DNA from: Aminobacterium mobile DSM 12262
GTDB taxonomy: Bacteria; Synergistota; Synergistia; Synergistales; Aminobacteriaceae
Direction: 5' to 3'
Length of the DNA: 64,000 nt
Assembly: GCF_000526395.1 (NCBI RefSeq)
Contig: NZ_JAFZ01000002.1
Location: 312,501 to 376,500 of the forward strand
In this document: piece by piece, positions 34,495 through 43,987 of the stretch
Position numbering within the stretch: the stretch's first letter is position 1
Layout: the number at the start of each line of letters is the position of its first letter
Program-made: the position numbers and the translations under genes
The notes under the pieces: model-generated
What the model was told of the DNA's origin: nothing
Database searches by the model: none
The model's input: only the letters and a program-made list of their open reading frames with translations

Positions 34495-36333
34495 ATGGCG
34501 CGTGAAAAGGATTCCCGCACTACTGGGAGAAATCAGATTCGAACGTACATGCTCCCTAGAGGAAGGCGGAATATCGGCAACATAGAAAAAGCTAAAAATC
34601 CGCACAATACACTACTTCGACTTTTTTTCTATTTCAACCGTTATAGAATCTCTGTAATATTTGTATGCACTCTTATAGTTCTTTACTCTATTTTAGGCCT
34701 CCTTGCCCCCTACCTTATGGGAGTTGCCATAGACCTCTACATTTCCCTTAAAACTACGAAAGGTTTAGTTAACATCGCTTCACTCATGCTCATCGTTTAT
34801 GTATTAAATAACATATTTCAAGCTATTGCCAATAGAGTCACGAGCAATATTTCTCAAAAAGCTCTCAAACAAATGCGTAAGGATCTTTTTCAACATCTTC
34901 AATCTCTGCCTCTCAGTTTTTTTGACCAAACCCCTGCAGGAGACTTAATGAGTCGCCTCACAAATGACATTGATGCTATTAGCCAAGCCATATCTTTAAA
35001 TATAACATCTCTGCTTGCCAGCATGTTATCAATGGCAGGCATTTTAATAGCCATGTTTATATTAGACACCAAATTAGCCTTGGCCTCCTTATTCGTGGTA
35101 CCACTTATGTTTGGGTTCTCAGAATTTGTAGCTCGCTACACTCGAAAAGGATACCAACTGTTACAAAAAGACTTGGGTACTCTTAACAGCGTGATGGAAG
35201 AATCTATTAGCGGAGCTAAAGTCATCAAGGCTTTTCGCAAAGAAGGAGCCGTAACAGAAATGTTTCTACTCCATAACCAAAGGGTATATACGGCAGGAAT
35301 TTACGCTAACACCTATGCCCTTTTATTGATGCCCCTAACAGGCGTACTCGGAAATTTTTTTGTTATCATCCTTGTGAGCTTAGGGAGTTGGCTGGCATTA
35401 AAGGGACTTGCTACTGTAGGTTTGATCGCTACGTTCATCAATTATGGGCAAAACTTTATTCAGCCACTTCGCCAGGTATCGAACTTATACAATACTTTTC
35501 AGGCAGCTTTAGCTGGCGCAGAGAGAGTTTTCGAAATTATAGATATGGAACCAGAAGGTGAAGACAACGTTTGTACTGTTCCTGGGCAACCACTTCGTGG
35601 ACATGTATGTTTCGACCACGTTTCTTTTGAGTATAAACCTGGGATACCAATCATTAAAAATCTTTCTTTTGAAACAAAAGCAGGAGAAACCGTAGCATTA
35701 GTAGGACCTACAGGAGCCGGAAAAACCACTATCACTAATCTCATCACTCGTTTTTATGAAATTAAAGAAGGGCGAATTACCATCGATAAGGTAGATATCC
35801 GCACTATACCCAAATCTTGCTTGCGGCAACAACTCGGCCTCGTACTACAAGAAACCTTTTTATTTTCCGATTCCGTTATGGAAAATATCCGTTTCGGGCG
35901 CTTAGACGCAACTGACGAAGAAGTAATAACTGCCGCAAAAATGGCTGAAGCAGATCATTTCATTGGCCTCTTGCCACAAGAATATCACACACTACTATCA
36001 GAACGAGGAAGCAACCTTAGCCAAGGACAACGTCAACTTCTCTCTATCGCTCGTGCTATCCTCGCCAATCCAAGAATTTTAATATTAGACGAAGCGACAA
36101 GCAACGTAGACACACGTACTGAAATTCGGATTCAAAACGCTCTTCTACATCTTATGGAAGGACGGACCAGTTTCGTAATCGCTCACCGTTTAAGTACAAT
36201 CCGCAATGCTGACCAGGTTCTTGTAATAAACAAAGGAGAACTTGTTGAAAAAGGAACCCATGAAGAGTTATTACAACGTCAAGGATTTTATTACCATTTA
36301 TATATAAGTCAGTTTAAAGGACACCTCATATGA
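34495..36333 (+). CDS. ABC exporter half-transporter B
   Basis: A 612-residue half transporter. A ~40-residue polar N-terminal extension precedes six helices. The ATPase domain has Walker A GPTGAGKTT, Q-loop LVLQETFLFSD, signature variant LSQGQRQLLSIARA and Walker B ILILDEATSNVD with the catalytic Glu. The canonical Glu here and the degenerate Asp in the other subunit make a matched heterodimer with one full ATPase site. It ends 15 bases before the convergent XRE gene. Confidence 0.92.
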   Translation: MAREKDSRTTGRNQIRTYMLPRGRRNIGNIEKAKNPHNTLLRLFFYFNRYRISVIFVCTLIVLYSILGLLAPYLMGVAIDLYISLKTTKGLVNIASLMLIVYVLNNIFQAIANRVTSNISQKALKQMRKDLFQHLQSLPLSFFDQTPAGDLMSRLTNDIDAISQAISLNITSLLASMLSMAGILIAMFILDTKLALASLFVVPLMFGFSEFVARYTRKGYQLLQKDLGTLNSVMEESISGAKVIKAFRKEGAVTEMFLLHNQRVYTAGIYANTYALLLMPLTGVLGNFFVIILVSLGSWLALKGLATVGLIATFINYGQNFIQPLRQVSNLYNTFQAALAGAERVFEIIDMEPEGEDNVCTVPGQPLRGHVCFDHVSFEYKPGIPIIKNLSFETKAGETVALVGPTGAGKTTITNLITRFYEIKEGRITIDKVDIRTIPKSCLRQQLGLVLQETFLFSDSVMENIRFGRLDATDEEVITAAKMAEADHFIGLLPQEYHTLLSERGSNLSQGQRQLLSIARAILANPRILILDEATSNVDTRTEIRIQNALLHLMEGRTSFVIAHRLSTIRNADQVLVINKGELVEKGTHEELLQRQGFYYHLYISQFKGHLI

Positions 36334-36348
36334 TGACGTAATATCGCT

Positions 36349-36948
36349 CTATTTTTTCAAAATACGCTTTAAGGAAATTTTCAGAAGGTTAGCTAAAAAT
36401 TCCCAGTCTTCTTCAGAAATCTCTTCAACATTTTTTGCAAGGCTGCGTAAGTGGAGAACTATATCTGGATCATATGATGCCATGATTTTTAACAATACCT
36501 CAAAGTCCATAGCACTCTGTTTTTTCTCTTGATAAACACCTGAATCATTATCTAGACGAGCCATATAGATACCATATTTTTTTATAATTAAAGTTTTATC
36601 TTCTATAGATCCTCTACTTTCCTCTCTTTCTAAATACTCTAAGGTTTGCGGAGAAATGCCTAGAATACCTGCCGCTTCATACAAACTTAGCTCTAGATAT
36701 TGCCGCATAGCCCGCAACATAAAACTATTCTCTTTTTCATAGCCATCAGCGCAATCTGTTTCACCCAAAAGATAAGAGGAAGTTGTTTGCAAAGCCTTTG
36801 CCACAGCAAATACCATCTCTGCGTTTGGGGAACGTTCTCCTCGTTCCCATCGAGAAATTGTTAGCTTCGTGACTCCAATAATCTCCGCTAACTCCTGCTG
36901 AGTTAAGCCTCTTTTGCGTCGAACTACTTTTATCCTGTGCCCGATCAT
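36349..36948 (-). CDS. XRE family transcriptional regulator
   Basis: A 199-residue regulator. The N-terminal HTH_3 domain is clear: IKVVRRKRGLTQQELAEIIGVTKLTISRWERGERSPNAE. A second helix-turn-helix-like segment (SLYEAAGILGISPQTLEYLEREESRG) lies near residue 95, so the protein may have two DNA-binding elements or a pseudo-HTH. ATG 36948 follows GAGGAG; the ORF extends to 37041 without a ribosome site. Its target is unknown. It is convergent with the ABC exporter genes. Confidence 0.85.
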   Translation of the reverse strand: MIGHRIKVVRRKRGLTQQELAEIIGVTKLTISRWERGERSPNAEMVFAVAKALQTTSSYLLGETDCADGYEKENSFMLRAMRQYLELSLYEAAGILGISPQTLEYLEREESRGSIEDKTLIIKKYGIYMARLDNDSGVYQEKKQSAMDFEVLLKIMASYDPDIVLHLRSLAKNVEEISEEDWEFLANLLKISLKRILKK

Positions 36949-37373
36949 CCCTATCTCCTCTTTAATAAAAAAGCCCTTATGGACTACTGTATCCATTGGA
37001 ATAGATAACTCAATAATCTCTTTGGCTATAAAAATTATCATTTAAGATATTTATCGTTCTTTATTTTTTTAAAAAAAGGAAAACCCCTTGTGCATATCCA
37101 ATTTGTCGTTTAATATTAATAAAAGTTGATACTTTAATATTTTTATCTATTTCTGGATATCTTTTCAGTATTTTGTTTACTTCCTCCAAGAACCGACCCC
37201 GTTAGCGACCATGGACTGGGGAGTTTTGTTTCATCGATCAACGCCTCCTCCTCTTTTCCTAAGCACACTCTCGCTGATATAAAAATTCAGGGGTCGTGAA
37301 AAAACAATACGTTATAGTAGAGAGCTTGTGCCAAACGCACAAACCTTTCTTTATAGATAAAGTGAGGCTCATT
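36949..37373. other. Gap upstream of the XRE and EAL genes
   Basis: About 350-420 bases, AT-rich near 37030-37160. No RNA gene, strong palindrome or supported ORF was seen apart from the possible N-terminal extension of the EAL gene from GTG 37296. Confidence 0.4.
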
Positions 37374-39077
37374 ATGCAAAGAGAATTTTACGTTGAAGAG
37401 CATAGTATCCTTCTAGATGAAAACAAAAAAACATTCGCTACCAACGTTCTTCTTTCCGATAAAATAGGGAGCCCTTCTCTTACAAAATCTTTTCATAAAG
37501 AAAACTGTTCTATTCTTTCTTTGTTAGAAAACAACATCCCTGAAGCCGTGTGGGAAACGGTGGAAAATTACGGGTCTTGGGAAGGCGCCGTAATAGACGA
37601 TGGAACACTCCATCGATACTGGATTTCTATTCAACAACTTATAAGCAAAAACAAGCGAAAATTATACCTTGTCAGAGCAGGAATTGAAAAGGGAGGAACG
37701 CCTCACATTACAAAGGGGGAAACGTATCCTAACTTGCCATACCAAATTTCTGACCGTACAACGCTTATGTTTCTTTTAAAACAACGCATTAAGAAAAAAC
37801 TTTCGAGCGACACTTTTGCTCTTATTATTGTTAATTTTGATCGTTTCAGAACTCTTAAAGATGGGAATGGTTCTTTTAGCGGGAAACAGGTTCTTATCCA
37901 AACTATCCGATTACTTTTTGCCTTGTTGACTGAAGAAGATTTTTTCTTTAAAACGAGAAATAATGAATTCGCCCTTTTTGTTCCTCTAAAAAAACCTGAA
38001 CGCCTTTCTTCCCTTATAAAAGGAATTAAAAAGATTTTCTCCCAACCTATAATTGTAGATAATGAAACATTTGAAATCTCAACCCATATAGGAGCAAGCC
38101 TTTTTCCCCAGAATGCAGCTTCAGCGGAACAACTTATGCGTTGCGCAGACATGGCGCTTCATCAAGCTAGGCAAAATAAAATTTCAAACGATGTCATCTT
38201 TTATAACAACAACATTGAGGAAGAAGTTAAAAAAGTTTTAAGACTCAAAAAAGACCTCTACAGAGCTTTAGAACGGAAAGAGCTTTTTTTGCAATACCAG
38301 CCACAAATAGATATAAAAACATCTAACGTTATTGGCGTAGAGGCTCTTCTTCGTTGGCATCGTGGCTACAAAGAAGTTATTTTTCCTAACGATTTTATTC
38401 CCATGGCCGAGACTTCCCTTGTTATGATAGATATTGGGAGGTGGGTACTCCAAGAAGCTTTTGTACAGGCCAAAAAATGGATAAAACAAGGTATCCAATT
38501 AAACATATCAGTAAATATCTCTCCTGTTCAAATTTATCAAGATCGACACTTAAAAGAAGAGATAGAAAAATTACTTAGATTTACAAGTATCCCAGCTTCA
38601 ATGCTTACACTGGAAATAACAGAAAAAACCCTGCGAGATCGTCATGGCCTTTTTGAGAAGGTCATGGGAGAAATTCGTTCCCATGGGGTAAAAATCTACT
38701 TAGATGATTTCGGGAAAGGTTATTCGTCTATAGATTTTGTAAAAAGCTTTCCCTTCGATGGAATAAAAATTGATCGAGAGATCATAACAAATGCCCCTCG
38801 CTCTGCGAGAGAAAAAACCTTTGCTAATTCTTTCATTCGCATGGCCCATAGCTTAGTTCAACATATTGTTATAGAAGGCGTTGAGACAAACGAGCAAATT
38901 AACAGCCTGGACTTAGGTCTCTCCAACCTAAGTATCCAAGGGTACTACTACAGTCCCCCACTCGACGCCGAAAAGATAGCTCCCTTCATCCTAACAAAAA
39001 GAAACAGCCTCCATCTGGAGGCTGTTGGTAGATCGTCGATTCAACGATATGATCCGAAAGACATAGGCCCCGTGTAA
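37374..39077 (+). CDS. EAL-domain c-di-GMP phosphodiesterase with degenerate GGDEF
   Basis: A ~567-residue signalling protein. Residues 1-~120 are an unassigned sensor. The GGDEF domain follows but its active-site loop reads TRNNEFALF, so it is degenerate and probably not a cyclase. The EAL domain is complete: VIGVEALLRWH (EAL), VNISPVQ, LEITEKTL, YLDDFGKGYSS, IKIDREI, IEGVET and QGYYYSPPL. It should hydrolyse c-di-GMP to pGpG. I chose ATG 37374 behind GTGAGG; GTG 37296 would add 26 residues but its AGGGG lies only two bases away. The 3' end overlaps a convergent small gene and its terminator. Confidence 0.88.
   Translation: MQREFYVEEHSILLDENKKTFATNVLLSDKIGSPSLTKSFHKENCSILSLLENNIPEAVWETVENYGSWEGAVIDDGTLHRYWISIQQLISKNKRKLYLVRAGIEKGGTPHITKGETYPNLPYQISDRTTLMFLLKQRIKKKLSSDTFALIIVNFDRFRTLKDGNGSFSGKQVLIQTIRLLFALLTEEDFFFKTRNNEFALFVPLKKPERLSSLIKGIKKIFSQPIIVDNETFEISTHIGASLFPQNAASAEQLMRCADMALHQARQNKISNDVIFYNNNIEEEVKKVLRLKKDLYRALERKELFLQYQPQIDIKTSNVIGVEALLRWHRGYKEVIFPNDFIPMAETSLVMIDIGRWVLQEAFVQAKKWIKQGIQLNISVNISPVQIYQDRHLKEEIEKLLRFTSIPASMLTLEITEKTLRDRHGLFEKVMGEIRSHGVKIYLDDFGKGYSSIDFVKSFPFDGIKIDREIITNAPRSAREKTFANSFIRMAHSLVQHIVIEGVETNEQINSLDLGLSNLSIQGYYYSPPLDAEKIAPFILTKRNSLHLEAVGRSSIQRYDPKDIGPV
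38996..39026 (-). terminator. Terminator of the 70-aa gene embedded in the EAL gene
   Basis: AACAGCCTCC (39003-39012) and GGAGGCTGTT (39017-39026) form a perfect 10-bp stem with ATCT loop. The minus strand then reads TCTTTTT. It lies inside the last codons of the opposite gene. Confidence 0.7.
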
Positions 39078-39253
39078 CAAAAGCGCTCACTTAACAAGAA
39101 ACGAACCTTGTCTGTACATAAATCCCATGCCTCCGGCTCCTTGTTCAGCAGACTTACCATTTCGTTAAGAAGTCCATCTATTATTGCGTCGGTGGCCTTC
39201 GGATCTCTAGACGTACTTTCTATCTTAGCAACAAGTTCCTGTACTTTTGACAT
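39041..39253 (-). CDS. Small conserved-looking protein, 70 aa, unknown
   Basis: A 70-residue soluble protein starting MSKVQELVAKIESTSRDPKA and continuing AIIDGLLNEMVSLLNKEPEAWD, mostly helical and acidic. I do not recognise it. The ribosome site GGAGGTGGGG before ATG 39253 is strong, and a terminator follows inside the convergent EAL gene; the two coding regions overlap by 37 bases. It is probably a real gene. Confidence 0.7.
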   Translation of the reverse strand: MSKVQELVAKIESTSRDPKATDAIIDGLLNEMVSLLNKEPEAWDLCTDKVRFLLSERFCYTGPMSFGSYR

Positions 39254-39324
39254 AATCTACCCCACCTCCTTCTCCAAGAATTCACAAAGGAGATTATAGC
39301 ACTCTCTCTCACTATTCGGATCTT

Positions 39325-40038
39325 CTATTGAGAAATAAAAGAAACAATTCGAAGTAACAAAGGAACCGCTAAAACAGTCAACACCCCACAAAGGCCTGTA
39401 GCCAGACTACTAAATGCCCCTTCTATCTCCCCCATTTCAAAAGCACGGCTCGTTCCTACAGCGTGAGAGCTGGTACCTATAGCCAATCCTCGTGCAATCG
39501 GATGATGTATACAAGCTATTTTGCACAAAATAGGAGCAATAATAGCTCCTGAAACTCCTGCACCAATTATTGCAAGAACTGTAATAGGGACCACTCCTTC
39601 TATAATAAGGGCTATCTCTATACCAATTGGTGCTGTTACAGATTTTGGAACCATGGATAGGAAAAAATCCTCTCCAAAATTGAAAAGACCACAGAGCGAC
39701 CACACACTTATAAAAGCCGTCAGAATCCCTACACCTATAGAGATTAGAATAGATAAAAGGTTTTCTTTTAGTCGCGAAAATTCCCGATATATCGGAACCG
39801 CCAACAAAACAGTCACAGGTCCTAAGAACATGGATATAACATCGCCGCCACTGCGATAATCCTCATAACTATAATCTGTCATTGCTATGATAAGCCCAAT
39901 GGTCACTGCTGAAAAAATGACTGGCATCAGAACAACCAATCTCGTCTTTTTGCGAACCCAGCCCCCAAGAACATACGTTCCCACCGTAAGAACTATAGCA
40001 AAAAGAGGGGTACGAAATATATCAAGAAAGGTTTCCAT
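39325..40038 (-). CDS. lrgB: LrgB/CidB family membrane protein
   Basis: A 237-residue membrane protein with ~7 segments. Motifs KSVTAPIGIEIALIIEGVVPITVLAIIGAGVSGA and ARGLAIGTSSHAVGTSRAFEMGEIEGAFSSLATGL are diagnostic of LrgB (PF04172). LrgAB/CidAB proteins modulate murein hydrolase activity and, in several bacteria, export or import pyruvate. ATG 40038 follows GGAGAG and overlaps the end of the lrgA-type gene by 17 bases, so the two are coupled. Confidence 0.93.
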   Translation of the reverse strand: METFLDIFRTPLFAIVLTVGTYVLGGWVRKKTRLVVLMPVIFSAVTIGLIIAMTDYSYEDYRSGGDVISMFLGPVTVLLAVPIYREFSRLKENLLSILISIGVGILTAFISVWSLCGLFNFGEDFFLSMVPKSVTAPIGIEIALIIEGVVPITVLAIIGAGVSGAIIAPILCKIACIHHPIARGLAIGTSSHAVGTSRAFEMGEIEGAFSSLATGLCGVLTVLAVPLLLRIVSFISQ

Positions 40039-40393
40039 TCGATCTTCTCTCTTTCCTTCGCAACAGATACTGTGCGGTAACTCCTGTAGCTGCCATTACA
40101 AGGCACGTTGAGACAACAACAATAAATATAAATTGAGAGGCGACATGCATAATTTTGTCTTTGCTTGTAATCACTCCTAAAATGACCGGTACAAAGAAAA
40201 AAGCCAGATTGCCTAAACAAAAATCAGCTAACTCTCTTAAGGATTCTATAGAAATAATGTTACTGCATAAAAGCACTAATAAGAGCATCATTCCTATGAC
40301 ACTCCCAGGGATAGGGAGCTTTGTAAAAAATTGCAGTGCCTGTCCTATAAAAAATATGACAAGAACGATCAAAAGCTGTTGAAGCAATTTCAA
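40022..40393 (-). CDS. lrgA: LrgA/CidA family membrane protein
   Basis: A 123-residue four-helix membrane protein of the holin-like LrgA family (PF03788). It has LLIVLVIFFIGQALQFFTKLPIPGSVIGMMLLL and LAFFFVPVILGVI. The start is TTG 40393 behind AAAGGAGGTAG, giving normal family length; the ORF extends upstream to 40477 through the ribosome site itself. It is first in the lrgAB unit, behind two repeated hairpin motifs. Confidence 0.9.
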   Translation of the reverse strand: MKLLQQLLIVLVIFFIGQALQFFTKLPIPGSVIGMMLLLVLLCSNIISIESLRELADFCLGNLAFFFVPVILGVITSKDKIMHVASQFIFIVVVSTCLVMAATGVTAQYLLRRKERRSNGNLS

Positions 40394-40414
40394 AAAAACT
40401 ACCTCCTTTAAAAA

Positions 40415-40508
40415 GGACAACCCTTTTACATTGTAGAGAGGGAACGTAGCACCGGAGGGCTGGATCAGATGTTCCACACCACAAACCTTTTATTTTGTGG
40501 AGAGGGAA
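40415..40508 (-). repeat. Two imperfect ~30-bp direct repeats in the lrgAB leader
   Basis: On the plus strand GGACAACCCTTTTACATTGT then AGAGAGGGAA (40415-40444) recurs as CCACAAACCTTTTATTTTGT then GGAGAGGGAA (40479-40508). Each contains an ACAA...TTGT inverted repeat, extended to CCACAAA/TTTTGTGG in the second copy. They lie just upstream of lrgA and could be tandem operators or RNA hairpins. Confidence 0.55.
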
Positions 40509-40536
40509 TTCTATTCCTCCTACAAAAAAATTTTAG

Positions 40537-42600
40537 CTACATATTTTCATCAGGTATGTTTTGCAAATCTTCCATCCATGGAGTTTCTTCGCTGTCGCTA
40601 GGAGCTCGATAGTCTCCTCGTGGTGACAGAGAACCTCCTGACCCTACCTTGGGAGAATTTGGAACGCATGACCGCTTATATTGGCTCGTTTTATAAAAAC
40701 GATGAATAAAAATCTCTAGCCAATATTTGATTTCAGACAAAGTATATTGGTGCCTTTTCTCTAATGAAATATCAGGCCACTCTCCTAGTGTAACATCATG
40801 CCATGCACACCAAGAAAGAAACGCTACTTTAGAAGGGAGAAAACCATAACGTGTTATGTAGAATATATTAAAATCTTGAAGCTCATAGGGACCAATAACC
40901 GCTTCCGTCCTTTGACCAGGTTGATCCCCTTTTTGTCCTGGAATAAGTTCAGGGCTTATCTCCGTATTCAAAATATCTTCAAGAAAAACAGAAACATCCG
41001 CGCCTAAAAGCTTTCTAGATGCAACCCAGTGAATAATATATTGAATTAAAGTTTTAGGCAGGCTTGCATTTACGTTATAGTGAGACATGTGATCTCCCAC
41101 CCCGTACGTACACCATCCGAGGGCTAGCTCACTCAAATCCCCAGTTCCCACTACCATTCCGCGGTGACAATTTGCAAGCCTAAAGAGAATCGAAGTTCTC
41201 TGCCCGGCTTGAACATTCTCAAAAGTTACGTCGTACAGATTTTCTCCCGCAGCATACGGGTGACCAATATCCTTTAACATCTGAAGACAACTCGGACGTA
41301 TATCGATCGTCCCAATCTGCACTCCAAGAGAATTCATAAGATTATAAGCATTCTTCAAGGTTTTTTCAGACGTCGCAAAGCCTGGCAAAGTATACGCTTT
41401 CACATTTTCTCTCGATAGTCCTAGCATGTCCACCGTCTTTGCACATATCAAGAGAGCATGAGTCGAATCAAGCCCTCCCGATACCCCAATTACAAGATTT
41501 GTAAGCCCTGCAGCTTTCATCCTCTTAGCAAGCCCCTGAGCCTGAATATTAAAAATCTCATAACAACGTTTATCTCGAAGCTCCACATCCATAGGAACAT
41601 AAGGGAATCGGGGAATCGTACGAACAGGAGTAATTTTTCCTGAAGGAACTTTCAGTGAAAATTTAATTCTTCTAAAAGGTTCACTATTTCCCCCCTTCAT
41701 CGTCCTCTTCTCCACAAAACTTGTCATGATCATTCGATCTTTAGCAAGACGGCCAAGATCCACATCTGCCATTACAACTTGGGGATCCCAAGAAAATCGC
41801 TTCGATTCTGCCATAAGCTCCCCATTTTCATAGATCATGGCATGTCCATCCCAAGCGAGATCTGTAGTGGATTCCCCTGGCCCCGACGCTGTGTATATAT
41901 AGGCAGAAATACACCGAGCCGATTGGTTGGACGCTAGGGAGCGACGATATTCTTCTTTACCAATAGTAACGTTAGAAGCTGACAAATTGGCGATAATAGT
42001 AGCACCATTCAAGGCAGCATAGCTAGAGGGAGGAATAGGTGTCCACAGATCTTCGCATATTTCACAGAAAAGCCTAAAGTCTGGAATATTTACCGCTTCA
42101 AATATCAGGTCCGTCCCTATGGGAACATTCCTCTGTCCTAAAATATCTATGGAATTTACTAAAAGTTCACTCGCTTGACGAAAATGGCGCAGCTCATAGA
42201 ACTCTCGATAGTTTGGCAAAAAGCTCTTGACAGCAATGCCAAGGATTACCCCTTTAAGTATGACTACAGCACAATTGAAAAGCCCATTCACAACTTTAAG
42301 AGGTGCGCCTACAATCACAATCATGTCCATTGAAGCAGTGGCCTCAAGGACCATACCAAGGCTGGACAACGCTGATTTTTGCAATGCATCCTGAAAAAAC
42401 AGGTCTTCATTCGTATAACTGGACAATCCCAACTCTGGGAAAGCAGCTAAAATCGCGTGTTGGTCATAAGCTTTCCGAGCCAAATCTATAGTCTTGCCCC
42501 CATTGTATTCAGGGTCACTTACCTTTAGTTCGGGAATACACGCAGCAACACGTACAAAATTATGATTGTATAAGTTAAAAAAGTCCTTTCTCTCCTCCAC
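40537..42600 (-). CDS. nadE: Glutamine-dependent NAD+ synthetase
   Basis: A 687-residue two-domain enzyme that amidates deamido-NAD with glutamine and ATP. The N-terminal nitrilase-like glutaminase has Glu in AAFPELGLSSY, Lys in FNCAVVILKG and Cys in FCEICEDLW. The C-terminal synthetase has the PP-loop VIGVSGGLDSTHAL and GTGDLSELALGWCTYGVGDHMSHYNVN. The start is GTG 42600 behind AAGGAGGG. It is monocistronic. The full-length glutaminase domain means that NH3 is not the sole N donor. Confidence 0.95.
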   Translation of the reverse strand: MEERKDFFNLYNHNFVRVAACIPELKVSDPEYNGGKTIDLARKAYDQHAILAAFPELGLSSYTNEDLFFQDALQKSALSSLGMVLEATASMDMIVIVGAPLKVVNGLFNCAVVILKGVILGIAVKSFLPNYREFYELRHFRQASELLVNSIDILGQRNVPIGTDLIFEAVNIPDFRLFCEICEDLWTPIPPSSYAALNGATIIANLSASNVTIGKEEYRRSLASNQSARCISAYIYTASGPGESTTDLAWDGHAMIYENGELMAESKRFSWDPQVVMADVDLGRLAKDRMIMTSFVEKRTMKGGNSEPFRRIKFSLKVPSGKITPVRTIPRFPYVPMDVELRDKRCYEIFNIQAQGLAKRMKAAGLTNLVIGVSGGLDSTHALLICAKTVDMLGLSRENVKAYTLPGFATSEKTLKNAYNLMNSLGVQIGTIDIRPSCLQMLKDIGHPYAAGENLYDVTFENVQAGQRTSILFRLANCHRGMVVGTGDLSELALGWCTYGVGDHMSHYNVNASLPKTLIQYIIHWVASRKLLGADVSVFLEDILNTEISPELIPGQKGDQPGQRTEAVIGPYELQDFNIFYITRYGFLPSKVAFLSWCAWHDVTLGEWPDISLEKRHQYTLSEIKYWLEIFIHRFYKTSQYKRSCVPNSPKVGSGGSLSPRGDYRAPSDSEETPWMEDLQNIPDENM

Positions 42601-43059
42601 AGCTTCCCTCCTTAACTTTTCGTCGTGCTTTAATATAGCAAAAAATAGAAATCCAAGGCCTTCTTGTAAATTATACAGTCTCTGTCAGTTAAAATAACTC
42701 TCTTCCCCTAATAAAAAGTGATATTTCCCATCATCAGATCTGAATATTTCACAACGTTTCTCAAGGTAAACTATCGGAAACTCTCGTAATTCCTGCAGGG
42801 GTATTTGATCTCTCCCGTTAAGACTTTATAAAAAGACACGGTATCCGCCGATCATTTTTCATACCCCCTTAATAAAAGGAAGAACTACCTTTTGGGCGAC
42901 TTCTCCTTTACAAAAACTCAGCAGCGCTTTTATGAGAGCATAAAAACTAAAAAATTAATATATACAAAATATATACAAAAATAAAAAAACAAAGACTAGT
43001 TTGTCTCAAGGGAATAATGTATCTTAGAGCCATTATATGGAAAGAGAGGCTTAGTTAAA
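42601..43059. other. 459-base gap between nadE and the DMT transporter gene
   Basis: AT-rich between divergent genes. A short tandem ATATATACAAA near 42959-42980 is visible. No RNA gene, clear riboswitch or supported ORF was found. Confidence 0.4.
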
Positions 43060-43962
43060 ATGAAGACACCTCGAGAAAACCAGCAATCTATTTCTGACAA
43101 CTATGTGAAAGGGACATTTTTTGCTCTCTTGTCCGCTTTTTTATTTGGTTTTATCCCTATCCTCGCTATATATGCCTATAAAGAAGGGGTTAATGTAATA
43201 ACATTTCATTTTATTCGGTTCACTCTTGCTTCCATTGCTCTTTTCGCCTTGCTCTTCCGCAAAAAAGGTTACCAATGCTTTTTATTGGGGAAAAAAGACT
43301 TCCTGCATATGTTTGTACTTGGAGGCATTCTCTTTACTCTTACTAGTTTTAGCTATTTTTCAAGCTTTCAATATATACCAGCGTCCATGGCTACTCTCAT
43401 TTTTTATTCATACCCTGCTGTCGTTGCCATCGTAACAGTATACATAAATAGGGAACCTATTACTCAAATGCTCCTCGCCTCCATTATTTTGTCATCGGCA
43501 GGCCTTTTTTTTCTTACAGGGGACATCATCTATTCAATTAGTATAAAAGGAGTGTTTTTAGCTGGAGTCGCTTCTTTTTCTTACACCTCATATATTCTTT
43601 ACGGGAACTCTCTTATGAAAAATATCTCATACCAGATTATTGTCGCCTATGTCTGTTCCTTTTCTGCTTTGTCTTTTCTAATAGCTGGCGTAACTACTCA
43701 TAATCTGTTGCTTTCTCATACTCCATCTGTGTGGCTTATTTTCTGTTTCATTTCTTTTGTTTCCGTTTCTGGTTTCCTCTCTTTTTTCCTTGGTGTAAAA
43801 CTAACGACTCCCGCAATCGCTGCCATTCTTAGCATGACAGAACCACTTGTAACCGTTATCCTCTCTATTGTCTTTTTTCGAGAACATCTGAGCTTTTCGC
43901 AATATTTTGGTGGAATTTTAGTACTGACAGGATCTCTTATAGCGTTGCTGAAAGGGCAATAG
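43060..43962 (+). CDS. DMT superfamily transporter (EamA)
   Basis: A 300-residue membrane protein with ten hydrophobic segments in two EamA repeats. The first starts KGTFFALLSAFLFGFIPILAIYAYKEG; the second starts ISIKGVFLAGVASFSYTSYILYG. The C-terminus has LSMTEPLVTVILSIVFFREHLSFSQYFGGILVLTGSLIAL, a typical EamA end. Such carriers export amino acids or other metabolites; the substrate is unknown. ATG 43060 follows GAGAGG. Confidence 0.9.
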   Translation: MKTPRENQQSISDNYVKGTFFALLSAFLFGFIPILAIYAYKEGVNVITFHFIRFTLASIALFALLFRKKGYQCFLLGKKDFLHMFVLGGILFTLTSFSYFSSFQYIPASMATLIFYSYPAVVAIVTVYINREPITQMLLASIILSSAGLFFLTGDIIYSISIKGVFLAGVASFSYTSYILYGNSLMKNISYQIIVAYVCSFSALSFLIAGVTTHNLLLSHTPSVWLIFCFISFVSVSGFLSFFLGVKLTTPAIAAILSMTEPLVTVILSIVFFREHLSFSQYFGGILVLTGSLIALLKGQ

Positions 43963-43987
43963 GCACTTAAAAACAAGAATAATTGCT

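Noticed and set aside
42959-42990. Tandem ATATATACAAA near the DMT transporter gene
   Set aside because: Too short and AT-rich to call a functional repeat.
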